From positions 38,932 through 102,931 of the IMG/VR virus record IMGVR_UViG_3300021964_000026: a stretch of 64,000 nucleotides of DNA. The stretch is one strand, 5' to 3'. A model generated the notes under the pieces. That model saw only the letters and a program-made list of their open reading frames with translations, was not told the DNA's origin and searched no databases. Each line of letters opens with the position of its first letter. Within the stretch, counting starts at the first letter, position 1. This stretch comes from a virus. Below, piece by piece: positions 39,001 to 45,359 of this stretch. The translations under genes and the position numbers were made by a program.

Positions 39001-39130
39001 CGTGGTTCTCCAAGTTGTTTGCACTCATCAAGAGGTTGACGGCTTCTTCGCGAGCATCGCCTTTGTTGATGATAGCGTGAACAAACTCATCAATCACGCG
39101 GCGGTGATATTGAACAGCGTCCTCACGCAC
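33083..39130 (-). CDS. Large virion protein with degenerate DNA-ligase-like domain
   Basis: This 2015-residue protein lies between portal-linked genes and the protease, where minor head proteins are encoded. Residues 1-1500 are helical and charged with no family I recognise. Residues about 1555-1710 resemble the nucleotidyltransferase fold of ATP-dependent ligases: TVIDLL followed by DRIRHLRAQ (like motif IIIa), DGVDILLRDANATYMKGE (like motif IV), and HPKWVLLSKEKMVDVII (like motif V). The motif I area GDWVISLYPQGEHVI lacks the active-site Lys of KxDGxR, so catalysis is doubtful. The C-terminus has an A-A-W-L-L-K tag-like stretch (about 1875), an acidic linker and a helix. GTG 39130 follows GAGGTGAT; GTG 39136 is possible. 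Confidence 0.65.
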   Translation of the reverse strand: MREDAVQYHRRVIDEFVHAIINKGDAREEAVNLLMSANNLENHGFTRILLKEEAEVQLRRPSSRGAERIFSDYSKTGTRAERAGRRHHKVKHLFTQEELQEAIDSGDEDKLDRYVRMYLGFRMETVPNVEERGTDVVGQHSHFDPLHMFPTRKGQVAFTEAPLFQQLNRHLYGNNARNAKRLDKTMKDIADNLHPSLKKDHMFSQWRGNNATTSALYQYGLDDFKTSFAEQFGQDHPLLSHPLLDMHFMRVKNWENEGIPRRDILKRLFDEDGIPKGVGRSGKSPVDELRTVANSRKDRNSIPTEDEVDKNGGNFGRTGLESQRLGIGMLPFQDQYNIAKWMLLTNGGTRNDGTIDDSGLKRVFNKFPDLRGYMAHHAFMIDNMLHTLHAGGAGRNGESGTLPNRFSEQATADARANIEEKYEETKEQLKLNQWSRLDDSQLENALNEIDMMAVLTRFQNKNNMGVQLDGDSSDTLYPHFHEDALGSTIFLNSHLPDMKDLVRRGFFNEGELEHIIEAGTNQKVKKDFTDLMRHTINGYMHTNEVNEFDMLEEPELKDTPLGVLMEGVGRRGNSDGDWGDFINGYESAMPGVLFSELPSRRVMMSRRAKRTGSGANPAKEQLNIFDPTKDTEGQTRQDLMDAIREYGMTEQMDDLLAQYDAGQPVNLVMPRGEMSAQEMVETGINPFFGDYRGVELPDEDPSTVLQEIEEYTKDMPLPRTSAARGMHSFHMAHNDHLGLDMEDLLGFLGLDGIPLETTRTALHTPMFDARKERMNAQSKGNTRRIFGRRQTNRSQAKEMELGKPRSQYSRQQKMLIDLLLLGAHEPLHAHSDEAMKAYNALIDAKTHERMRHIKQSRHHHDAVGYGGRGSKDMLLDVLGDDDAYVPSQHAIYSKEEYQDYIKRLDDLNQPYRPPTPKVKNITTRGRLEQEIKRLDNMYQVAKQRGDEQAMGQRAKELNSLITGFQDNKGRVVGYHQYEDDDGVIQNDALVIDATPSFLQSSYEARLMRMIHQASEDGDTQLLERLNQRLSKVRENPLPVDGGEMKLENDARLLQNNVDTLNAVEQIFQQALRPTIEKLFPGVFTEDNDKAWVATAYALKLAEQIAMLKPETREKLLKDGISIGKKTAKFDLPDDVVKGLKELRVNRNVHSGSPYMAEKMLDRIYGGVQPKGHRVASDLADGVDAVEDDDVSIFNQVMENVKAASKEQEISWKDAFVARYALHNNDGVMLTGANAKDMLDIVDLPKRGGNNYVFNNGGSFAELDAQIHGVRHGGASATLKRGKKNQPVSFDRERQAIVRVLQNAHKLTEQGSDVALDFSKLRMFQGNAPQRRPQKVMNFHNGQSLRNIADVLGDATSKRVLRNTSTNSEPVMMGSTLGDSMGELGDRRSNLHNAPVTPVFTCADKKFHLGYATRRPLPFTAIPGALNDAKVYFENEDTHTFNPPPAMKLVMPPKAMKRANPDLPQLDTNNLQYLDYTQFEGQPNPNQRLGQDLHAVMANAQDQMPEVGEGFNMSAHILDVALDDTLLIKEDGKPQPVKFMHRIFDLDDMQHLRGFTGDWVISLYPQGEHVIATKDKKGITAYGVDGEVKLDETILEEADKVYEKDFTVHAVLHDGLMTVIDLLKTADEDTHNMPTKDRIRHLRAQYESSEHIKMPEPINTKRSDDEGLQTAIDGLRKENDGVDILLRDANATYMKGESRHPKWVLLSKEKMVDVIILSASGTTYGIGVGPLMHPENYGKRAQQVGEEHYMNVGSAKGPRGLKVGDFATVRCTGVSASKKEHPVYRIRSAKITDNEPFAANSVETLAIMSGEHHVPQRVSMKKGNIIIRFPAFDDEVICKTRKEDGLWHVEPQSSVWGNEYLVRLARDQEAYWVAKAAWLLKEEDVEEPEYDEVEPEPPAGHSKKRKHVLEEEEEVIKRGLDLIERGLEHLAKEKITSTGVQGLGMDYATPDESPRGPTQNIRDNTMPDFDPQARADDELKPATAKKTKRLRSNRGETARLEDEGVIAIEKGSLDIA

Positions 39131-39141
39131 ACTTCATCACC

Positions 39142-39486
39142 TCAATAATAATCGGTGATGGTGTATGCGGATTCGGGGTTTTTGTCGGAGGGGTCGCCTG
39201 TTTTGTTCTCGCGCATATCAACCGTATTCGGCCATCCAGCATGCGTCTTGAGTTTTGCTTCCTCTTTCTTCGCACCGGTGTTCTTGACATCCTCAACCTC
39301 AATCTGTTGCTGGTTCGTCCAATAAGTGCCGGGGCGAACCTTGTCAACACCACGAACGCTTTCAAACGAGTCGCCGGTCTTTGACCCCAACTTCGCGTCA
39401 GCCTTTTCCATCAATTCGTTGGCCTGTTTGATGAGTTCGTCAACATCGGGCGCGTGTTGCCCTGCTCCAACCTTCATTGGCTTCAT
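39142..39486 (-). CDS. Small charged head protein, unknown
   Basis: This 114-residue protein starts MKPMKVGAGQHAPDVDEL at ATG 39486, after a strong AGGAGGATTGACCA site, and overlaps the previous stop (ATGA). It has an N-terminal helix (IKQANELMEKADAKLG) and a polar, probably extended rest ending AYTITDYY. It lies between the scaffold-like gene and the 2015-residue gene. Not recognised. Confidence 0.55.
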   Translation of the reverse strand: MKPMKVGAGQHAPDVDELIKQANELMEKADAKLGSKTGDSFESVRGVDKVRPGTYWTNQQQIEVEDVKNTGAKKEEAKLKTHAGWPNTVDMRENKTGDPSDKNPESAYTITDYY

Positions 39487-39836
39487 TGGTCAATCCTCCT
39501 TCCTTCAACTTGCGCGGCTTCGTTTGCCATCGCGTGAATCTCATCCCATGACATTTCATGCCATTCTTCGTTTGATGATGGCATGCTCATACCTGCGTCG
39601 TCAATCGCGGCGGCGGCTTTGCTGATAACGGTGTCTCGGTCGCCACGGAGTGGGTCGCCCCAAACATCCTCGTTTGCGGGAGTGTTAGCGCGAACAAATC
39701 CAGCGCGCTTGAGCAGAAGTTCGGGTGTGTTCATGCTCTTACGCATGGCGGACAATTCGGCATCCATCGTTTCCATTTTGCTGATGAGTGCTTTCATCAG
39801 CGTTATTGCGTCTCCGGATTCTTCCGACACGCTCAC
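39483..39836 (-). CDS. Scaffold-like protein sharing the protease-scaffold C-terminal motif
   Basis: The 117-residue product has a coiled helix (ALISKMETMDAELSAMRKSM), a middle LLLKRAGFVRANTPANEDVW, then VISKAAAAIDDAG and a C-terminal EMSWDEIHAMANEAA. The last two parts align with the end of the protease-scaffold fusion (MIAKSAATA and NMSWDDVHRLADKA). In other viruses scaffold C-termini bind the capsid protein, so this may be an auxiliary scaffold. Start GTG 39836, or better GTG 39830, which lies five bases after AGGTG. Confidence 0.6.
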   Translation of the reverse strand: MSVSEESGDAITLMKALISKMETMDAELSAMRKSMNTPELLLKRAGFVRANTPANEDVWGDPLRGDRDTVISKAAAAIDDAGMSMPSSNEEWHEMSWDEIHAMANEAAQVEGRRIDQ

Positions 39837-40177
39837 ACCTGTCCTTGCTTCTTGAAGTGGCTACCGATTCGGTCGGGGCCAATGTAGCCCATTGGACGGT
39901 CGCCCGATTTCGCGATAACACCTTGCGTGCTGTTGAATTGCATCACAGGTGCGCCGCCAGCAAACACATCATTGACACCAAGAATGCGGTCGTTTTGTCC
40001 GGTTTGGGCTTTGTAGATATGACCAACATCATCCGCGAGGTAGTCGCTGGTTTGCTGAATGCTTCGTAGGAATTGTTCGGCTGAAACGAGGTCGTTGTTA
40101 GCGAGCGCGACCTTGAACTCACTCAATGAAGTTTCAAGTTTGCGCACCATCGGGTCCATCTTTTGCAGTAGGCTCAT
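39833..40177 (-). CDS. Small helical protein after the portal gene
   Basis: This 114-residue protein begins with a long amphipathic helix (PMVRKLETSLSEFKVALANN, then LVSAEQFLRSIQQTSDYLAD) and continues with a Gly/Gln-rich strand part (GGAPVMQFNSTQGVIAKSGD). The ATG at 40177 directly follows a small hairpin that separates it from a GGTGAA ribosome site. It may be a scaffold helper or head joining protein; no family is recognised. Confidence 0.55.
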   Translation of the reverse strand: MSLLQKMDPMVRKLETSLSEFKVALANNDLVSAEQFLRSIQQTSDYLADDVGHIYKAQTGQNDRILGVNDVFAGGAPVMQFNSTQGVIAKSGDRPMGYIGPDRIGSHFKKQGQV

Positions 40178-40200
40178 GCGTCCGACGAGGACGCTTCACC
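40178..40200 (-). promoter_or_regulatory. Hairpin between ribosome site and start codon
   Basis: On minus the order is GGTGAA, then GCGTCC, loop TCGTC, GGACGC, then ATG. The six-base-pair GC-rich stem fills exactly the space between ribosome site and start codon, so folding would bring the two next to each other. It could tune or switch translation of the gene at 39833-40177. Confidence 0.5.
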
Positions 40201-40208
40201 ACTTTAAC

Positions 40209-42056
40209 CTATTGGAAACCGCTTTCTTTCTGTTTTGAAGTCGGGTCTTTCGCGGCTTGAACGCTGTCAAGAGCCTGTTCAAGCGGTGTCTTTTCACTTC
40301 CGCGTTGATTCTTTTTGGAAGAGGGTGCGCCCGATTGATGGGTTTCGGAACTGATAGGTGCAGGGCCACGGTCGCGCTGACCTGTGCCTTCACCAAGTCC
40401 GATGGCCTTCTCCATCATCATGATTTGACCGCCTCCCTGCGGTGGGGGTCCTCCCCCACCGGGGGGAAGCCCTGCCCCCGGCGGCATCATCGGACCCCCA
40501 CCCTGTGGAGGTATGCCGCCCCCCGGCGGCATGGGTGGAGGCATACCGCCACCCGGTGGCATACCGCCACCCGGTGGCATACCGCCCATCGCGCCACCCT
40601 GTTGTTGCATGGCGGCTTCTTGTGGGTCGGGTTTCTTGTAAACGAAGCGTATGTCGCTCCCAGCATCTTCGGTCAATTCCGGCTGGAAACCAAGTGCTTG
40701 CATACGCTGTGCGATGTTGACTTCCTGTTCGTCGCGTCGCAGTCGTGTGATTTCATCCTCTTCCTCGTTTGGATACAGCGTGAGCGACCAATCGTGAACG
40801 CCCATTTGTTCAAGCAATCGTGGGAACAATTCACGCGAATACAACTTTTGACCCGATTCAACAGCGCGGTTGGTCACAAGGATTTGCATACCCTCGTTAT
40901 TGAGTCCACCCGATTTACCCGCGTCCATCATGAACACATTGGATACACCGTAGAAAGCGGCGATACGCATGCGGATTTCGTCGCGAACCTGCGCGTATTG
41001 CATTTCATCAAGACTATCCATGAAGCGAACAAACTCAACTTTACCACGACCCGATGCTGATTCAACACCAACCTTCGGGATGTAGTGAGGGTCGCGTTCC
41101 ATTTTCTCTTCTGCGCCTTTCCAAAACGAAGCGGTGGATTGAATGTTGTCCGTGGTGATAGCGAGAACGCCACGAGGAATACGACGCTTTTGATACGCGA
41201 GGTAGATGTAGTTGTCCATCGCGGTGAGTGATTGCGCCTGTCGCCACATGCTGGCTACGGGTGAGCGACCGTAGAGTTTTGACGGATTGAACTTTGAGAT
41301 GTGCAACACTTCACCGTCAATGTAGTATTGCGTCTTTCCACTACCGGCGGTGTTGATGTAGTGAACATCTTGGAGAGGCAAACCGCAGTTGTGAACTTCA
41401 CACTTTTTGTGGTCGCCGTTGTGGGGATAGGTCTTATCGCGATGCACAGGACACAGAAGGTATCGTCCTCCGCGCTTACCTGCTTTGTCAGCCACAATGC
41501 GCATGAAAGTGGGGTCGCCACGCACCAACTCTTTGATGCGGAAAAACTCAATTTCACCGTTCTTCGGGTCAATAAAATACTCCTTGATGAGCAAAAGAAA
41601 CGCGTCATCAACGATGTCCAAGTCCCATTCAATCTCTTTCATCACCTCAATGAAGGATTGGTCCATGCTGTTGCGTTGTTTCATCAACCAGCGCGGGTAA
41701 AGGATTTGGTCAGCGTCGGGGGTTTCAAACTCTTCTTGACCGCAAATGCGACATTGACTCACCGTATCGTGTTGATACTCTTCTTCACAGTTCGTGCATT
41801 TCTTGTGAAACTTCTTCTCCCAATAGTAGCCGCGACGAAAAATCTCTTGACATAGCGTGTTAATGGTCGTGCGGAGGATGATGGATTCTTGAACGGTCGC
41901 GTAAAGCGCAGGGATGGACACACCTTGGACGAGAACGGGTTCTTGGATACCCGTCTTCCAAAGCGGCATTTGTGGTTCGGGGGTTGTTCGGCGGCTAAAC
42001 GGCTTCGTCAATGTTGACAAAAAACGACCGACTAAGCCTCTTTCTTCGGCCATCAT
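40209..42056 (-). CDS. Portal protein with zinc-finger insertions
   Basis: This 615-residue protein lies between terminase-linked and protease genes and has a portal pattern: SIPALYATVQESIILRTTIN, LYGRSPVASMWRQAQSL, then FVRFMDSLDEMQYAQVRDEI and FYGVSNVFMMDAGK, ending with the clip and crown region. Cysteines 87, 90, 102 and 105 (CTNC, CRIC) form a probable zinc ribbon, and a second His/Cys cluster (CPVHR, CEVHNC) follows near residues 200-225. The C-terminal part is an unusual Pro/Gly/Met-rich, probably flexible tract (about 480-560) and a charged tail. It makes the dodecameric ring through which DNA enters. ATG 42056 or 42053. Confidence 0.85.
   Translation of the reverse strand: MMAEERGLVGRFLSTLTKPFSRRTTPEPQMPLWKTGIQEPVLVQGVSIPALYATVQESIILRTTINTLCQEIFRRGYYWEKKFHKKCTNCEEEYQHDTVSQCRICGQEEFETPDADQILYPRWLMKQRNSMDQSFIEVMKEIEWDLDIVDDAFLLLIKEYFIDPKNGEIEFFRIKELVRGDPTFMRIVADKAGKRGGRYLLCPVHRDKTYPHNGDHKKCEVHNCGLPLQDVHYINTAGSGKTQYYIDGEVLHISKFNPSKLYGRSPVASMWRQAQSLTAMDNYIYLAYQKRRIPRGVLAITTDNIQSTASFWKGAEEKMERDPHYIPKVGVESASGRGKVEFVRFMDSLDEMQYAQVRDEIRMRIAAFYGVSNVFMMDAGKSGGLNNEGMQILVTNRAVESGQKLYSRELFPRLLEQMGVHDWSLTLYPNEEEDEITRLRRDEQEVNIAQRMQALGFQPELTEDAGSDIRFVYKKPDPQEAAMQQQGGAMGGMPPGGGMPPGGGMPPPMPPGGGIPPQGGGPMMPPGAGLPPGGGGPPPQGGGQIMMMEKAIGLGEGTGQRDRGPAPISSETHQSGAPSSKKNQRGSEKTPLEQALDSVQAAKDPTSKQKESGFQ
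40430..40600 (-). repeat. GC-rich repeat tract encoding Pro/Gly/Met repeats
   Basis: Short degenerate repeats of about 15-18 bases (for example the ACCCGGTGGCATACCGCC unit seen twice on the plus map near 40551-40585) code for PPGGGM-like units in the portal C-terminus. It is a coding repeat, not a CRISPR array: no spacers are present. Confidence 0.7.
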
Positions 42057-43444
42057 ATCATCTCCACAAGTCGGTTAGCGTCGTCAAGGAGACGAAGGGT
42101 TTCACCATCCCGACTGAATAGCGCACGCACTCCCGCCTCATCAATGTTCCACTCCTTAAGCAATTCTTCACGCTTGTCCGGAACATCCTTCCAATTTAAC
42201 CATTTGACGATGCGATAAAGTTCATCGCGACGCGATTTGATAATGTCAGTTTTCCGACCGCGCAAATCAAGCAATTCAAGGACAGCACCCGCTTGTCCCT
42301 TCTTCATACGAAGGTGCGGACGAATACCCTTCATCAATGCGCGAAGGTCGTTTTCGCTGTAAAATTGAAGACGATGTTGTGTGCGTCGGCTGTTCTTGTG
42401 GATTTTCAAATCGGTTTGAAGCACACCACAACCGAGGGCTTTGTGCAATTGTTCGCAATGCAACTTCCCCCGCTCACCTGTCGCGATGAAACCAGCACGA
42501 GGCTCAAGCCGCTTGGTGATGGTGATGTAGCCATCAGCGTCAAGGAAGCCAGCGGCGTAAGCCCACACATCCTTGAAAATCACGGTGTTATCGCGAACGA
42601 TTCCCCACCCTGCACCGACTTTTTCAATGTCGTATTCTACACCATGCATTTTGAACAGCGCGCTTAGTTGCGGTATTGAAAGGTGTTTGGTGTTTTCCAT
42701 GCTCGCAAACACTTCACTCGCAGGTAAAGGTCCGCGCTCTTCAAGCACCGTCGCGGCTTTTGTCAAGTAAATTGCATCGGTCTTTTTGATGTTGTCAACC
42801 GAATGGAGACTGTTTCGCCACTCTTTTTTTGCATTCTTTTTCAGTTGTTGCGCGTCAACCCACATCTGCCGTTGTTCTTCATTGAAGTCGCCTTCAATCA
42901 ACAGCAACTTGCTGATGATGTCGTTCGCTTTTTCCCATTGCACGCAAGCACGACGAAGTGCATATTCACGCGTTTGACCGTGTTTGCGGAGTGCGAGCAA
43001 ATCGCGTTCGCTCACACCCAAATTGCGAACGGTTGATTCGTGCTTCCCAATCCAATCAATGGATTGAAGCGTAGCCTCCACTTCCTGTTTCTTCGCAATG
43101 CGGATGGCGTCAATCGCGTGGTCAATGGCTTCGCGCATTTCTTTATGCTCGCGTCGTGCCATACGGAGGTCTTTGACCAAATCCCCAGCACCACGACCGA
43201 ACATTGATTGAAACCAACCACCGTCGGGGAGAGAACGGTTGAGTTGTTGAGCAACTTCCCGCGCCATCTGTTTCTTTTTTTCTTCTTCCTCTACTTCGTT
43301 AGGGCGCGGAGGTGTAGGGTTTGCGTTGGCTTCACCCTGTCCTTGAGACACAGGCATGGGTGCATCACCAAATGTCGGACCCTCAATGACATTCTTCAAC
43401 AACGGATTGTCGCTGAACATGTCGGGGTCCGACAAATCAATCAA
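42053..43444 (-). CDS. Packaging-region protein with winged-helix and LAGLIDADG domains
   Basis: This 463-residue protein starts at TTG 43444, overlapping the stop of the preceding small gene as TTGA, with GGGGGCGAG six bases upstream. Its N-terminal 220 residues are charged and helical (coiled coil, with LVKDLRMARREHKEMREAID). Then TKAATVLEERGPLPASEVFA and SIPQLSALFKMHGVEYDI form a likely winged helix. From about 290 it reads AYAAGFLDADGYITITK, a clear LAGLIDADG motif with the acidic catalytic residue, followed by HPHLRMKK-like and GAVLELL segments typical of homing endonuclease folds. Gene order between terminase and portal suggests a packaging function, as HNH nucleases have in other phages. 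Confidence 0.7.
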   Translation of the reverse strand: MIDLSDPDMFSDNPLLKNVIEGPTFGDAPMPVSQGQGEANANPTPPRPNEVEEEEKKKQMAREVAQQLNRSLPDGGWFQSMFGRGAGDLVKDLRMARREHKEMREAIDHAIDAIRIAKKQEVEATLQSIDWIGKHESTVRNLGVSERDLLALRKHGQTREYALRRACVQWEKANDIISKLLLIEGDFNEEQRQMWVDAQQLKKNAKKEWRNSLHSVDNIKKTDAIYLTKAATVLEERGPLPASEVFASMENTKHLSIPQLSALFKMHGVEYDIEKVGAGWGIVRDNTVIFKDVWAYAAGFLDADGYITITKRLEPRAGFIATGERGKLHCEQLHKALGCGVLQTDLKIHKNSRRTQHRLQFYSENDLRALMKGIRPHLRMKKGQAGAVLELLDLRGRKTDIIKSRRDELYRIVKWLNWKDVPDKREELLKEWNIDEAGVRALFSRDGETLRLLDDANRLVEMI

Positions 43445-43608
43445 TACGCTCGCCCCCAATACAATGCAAAATCAATTTTGCATGTTAGGCATTTGTCCGA
43501 TTGCAAAGTCGCTTTTTTGCATTTGCGACATACCGTCGCGTAACGAATGCGCTTCGGCAACTTTCTCCGCACTTTGTGCTTGAACACATCGTAGTGTTTG
43601 CTCGGCAT
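43441..43608 (-). CDS. 55-residue basic zinc-ribbon protein
   Basis: ATG 43608 overlaps the stop of the upstream gene (TGATG) and TGA 43441-43443 overlaps the next TTG. The protein begins MPSKHYDVFKHKVRRKLP and has two CxxC pairs (CRKC at 27-30 and CLTC at 40-43), a compact zinc ribbon on a basic body (KRIRYATV). It is too short for ordinary ORF cut-offs. Probably nucleic-acid binding. Confidence 0.75.
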   Translation of the reverse strand: MPSKHYDVFKHKVRRKLPKRIRYATVCRKCKKATLQSDKCLTCKIDFALYWGRAY

Positions 43609-44477
43609 CACCACTTCACCTTATCCGCCCAATACGCGGCACTCATCGGACCGCGTGCTATGTTCTTTCGGTGTCGCGACTTGAATGACTTGCGTTTTGC
43701 TTTCATCCGCGCGGATTCACCAGCCTTCGGTTTACCTGCAACGCTTGCGCCCTGCTCACCGAAGCGAATTGTTTTGACTTTGCCGCCCGAACGAGCGACA
43801 ACAATGTGCGACTTCTTGGGATGGTCGGGTGTCTTCTTCGGCTTGTTGTAGCCTTCCACACCCGCACGCTCAAGGCGCGTGTCTTTCTTGAGAAGCCGCC
43901 AAGAAAGGTTCATTGGATTGCCTGTGCGAATGTCGGGGTGTCGCATGTTGCGAAACGAATTAGGCATGTTTTGTGCTTCATCAATTTCTTGCGTGATTAT
44001 TTGAGGACGAGGCGCGTCAATCTCAATGTAAGGGTCTTCCTTCGGTTTGTTAGGGTCGGGTCGTAATGCCCCTCCTGTCAGCATATCAAAGAATGCATTG
44101 CCTGTCTTTTCATTCGGGTCAACGCGCGTCGTCGTGGTTTTAGTAGGAGTCACTTGTCCGACTTCAACTCCAATAAGACCGCGGTGAGGCTCTCCTTGAG
44201 GTAAATTGCTTCCTTGCATCGCGCTTGCCGTGTTCGCAATGCAGTCGTCCGTGGTGCATCCGATGCCACCATGCCCCATGTGGACTTTGTTGCCTCCGCA
44301 TTCATACGGACAATCGCCGCCTATGTCCATGCTGGCTGGATTGTATTGAGTGATGGAGTTTCCTTGTTGGTCATACGCGTAAGGAACAGAATGAACAGGG
44401 TGGTTAGGGTCCTTTACCCTCTCCCATTGTTCCATGTAGTCTTCCTGTTTGAGAAGAAGCCACCAATCGTCGCTCAA
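43608..44477 (-). CDS. Twice-tagged protein with C-terminal basic module
   Basis: I chose TTG 44477, five bases after GAGGTGG and overlapping the upstream stop as TTGA; the product then starts MSDDWWLLLKQED, a version of the tag. A second tag copy, NPMNLSWRLLKKD, lies near residue 187-199. Between them is a Cys/His patch (CPYECGG, CTTDDC). The C-terminal 65 residues form a basic module (KVKTIRFGEQGASVAGKP, then RMKAKRKSFKSRHRKN and AAYWADKVKW) that I have seen as a recurring module in marine phage proteins. Function unknown; it may bind DNA or pack into virions. Confidence 0.7.
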   Translation of the reverse strand: MSDDWWLLLKQEDYMEQWERVKDPNHPVHSVPYAYDQQGNSITQYNPASMDIGGDCPYECGGNKVHMGHGGIGCTTDDCIANTASAMQGSNLPQGEPHRGLIGVEVGQVTPTKTTTTRVDPNEKTGNAFFDMLTGGALRPDPNKPKEDPYIEIDAPRPQIITQEIDEAQNMPNSFRNMRHPDIRTGNPMNLSWRLLKKDTRLERAGVEGYNKPKKTPDHPKKSHIVVARSGGKVKTIRFGEQGASVAGKPKAGESARMKAKRKSFKSRHRKNIARGPMSAAYWADKVKW

Positions 44478-44887
44478 CAATTCCACCTCTTCAATGCCGC
44501 TCCCTTCGGGGTCAACTTACCCTTCTTGGAGGTTGGACCTTTGACGCCACTCATCCGCGCGCAAAAAGACTTCCTACGACCAGCGGCTTTGCCACCAGCC
44601 TTGAGTTTGCTTGGTTTCTTTGTGACAGGTCGCTTGAGGTTCGCGCCTGTTTTGCGCTTGGCGGCGGCACGACCTTTTGCATTCAAACCGCCTGTGCGCG
44701 CATGTTTGTTCTTGTTATAGCCGTGAAACGGTTTGCTTTTACTTTTGGCTTTGAGAATCGCCATGCTGATTTCAAACGGAGTGCAACATGTGCAAAAAGA
44801 GACTTCTTTCGCGATGTCATCATCATACATCGCAATCAACTCTTCCGCGGTGATTGGCTTGTGATAAATCAATTCAAACTCACTCAT
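44474..44887 (-). CDS. Basic protein with SFCARMSG module (DUF6321-like)
   Basis: This 137-residue protein has an acidic helical start and a CTCC pair, then a Lys/Arg/Gly-rich stretch and the C-terminal RRKSFCARMSGVKGPTSKKG ending LTPKGAALKRWNC. This last module recurs in marine phage and some algal virus proteins; I recall it as DUF6321. A weak tag variant (PFEISMAILKAK) is seen at about residue 37-48. ATG 44887 follows GAGGGG. Role unknown; strongly basic, so possibly DNA binding. Confidence 0.65.
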   Translation of the reverse strand: MSEFELIYHKPITAEELIAMYDDDIAKEVSFCTCCTPFEISMAILKAKSKSKPFHGYNKNKHARTGGLNAKGRAAAKRKTGANLKRPVTKKPSKLKAGGKAAGRRKSFCARMSGVKGPTSKKGKLTPKGAALKRWNC

Positions 44888-44891
44888 TTTG

Positions 44892-45359
44892 TCAACCCCT
44901 CGTCAAATGATGATACCCGCATATACATGGGTATGTGTTGATTCTATAACCCACTTGCTTTGATTGATACGCTCTATCGGGTTCCGCGTGCGCGGGAGAT
45001 TGGTATTGATTCTTCTTCGGAGTAGGGCATTTTTCACCTGTTGGTGTGTCGTAGCCACCGCCCTTCATGAAAAGCCACGCATCATCCATCGCTTTAACGA
45101 TGGTGGGCTTTCCGCCTACACCCTGCTTTTTACTACGCTTGCGTTTTGTTGCCGCGCGCTTTTGACCCGTTGACATAGAGCCGCTGGTCTTGGGAGTTTT
45201 GCTTGATACCTTAACGGATGGGCGACACTTGGGGTAGCCCTTTGAGGAAGTCTTGGCTTTGCTTCGGCCACAGGGAGGATGCTTACCGTCCTTACCTGTG
45301 CGCGAAACATCCACCCACTTCTCCTTGAACCAACGGTTCAAGTTCTTTTCAACCGTCAT
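44892..45359 (-). CDS. Basic protein with DUF5872-like module and tag
   Basis: ATG 45359 overlaps the previous stop (ATGA). The N-terminal module FKEKWVDVSRTGKDGKHPPC followed by GRSKAKTSSKGYPKCRPSVK is like DUF5872, found in viruses of marine microbes. It is followed by a Lys/Arg-rich stretch, the tag KAMDDAWLFMKGG (about residues 89-101), and a C-terminal Cys/His patch (CICGYHH). The order is basic module, tag, variable tail. Confidence 0.7.
   Translation of the reverse strand: MTVEKNLNRWFKEKWVDVSRTGKDGKHPPCGRSKAKTSSKGYPKCRPSVKVSSKTPKTSGSMSTGQKRAATKRKRSKKQGVGGKPTIVKAMDDAWLFMKGGGYDTPTGEKCPTPKKNQYQSPAHAEPDRAYQSKQVGYRINTYPCICGYHHLTRG

Noticed and set aside
40430-40600. CRISPR-like repeat array
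   Set aside because: Units are short, contiguous and in frame with the portal C-terminus; there are no unique spacers.
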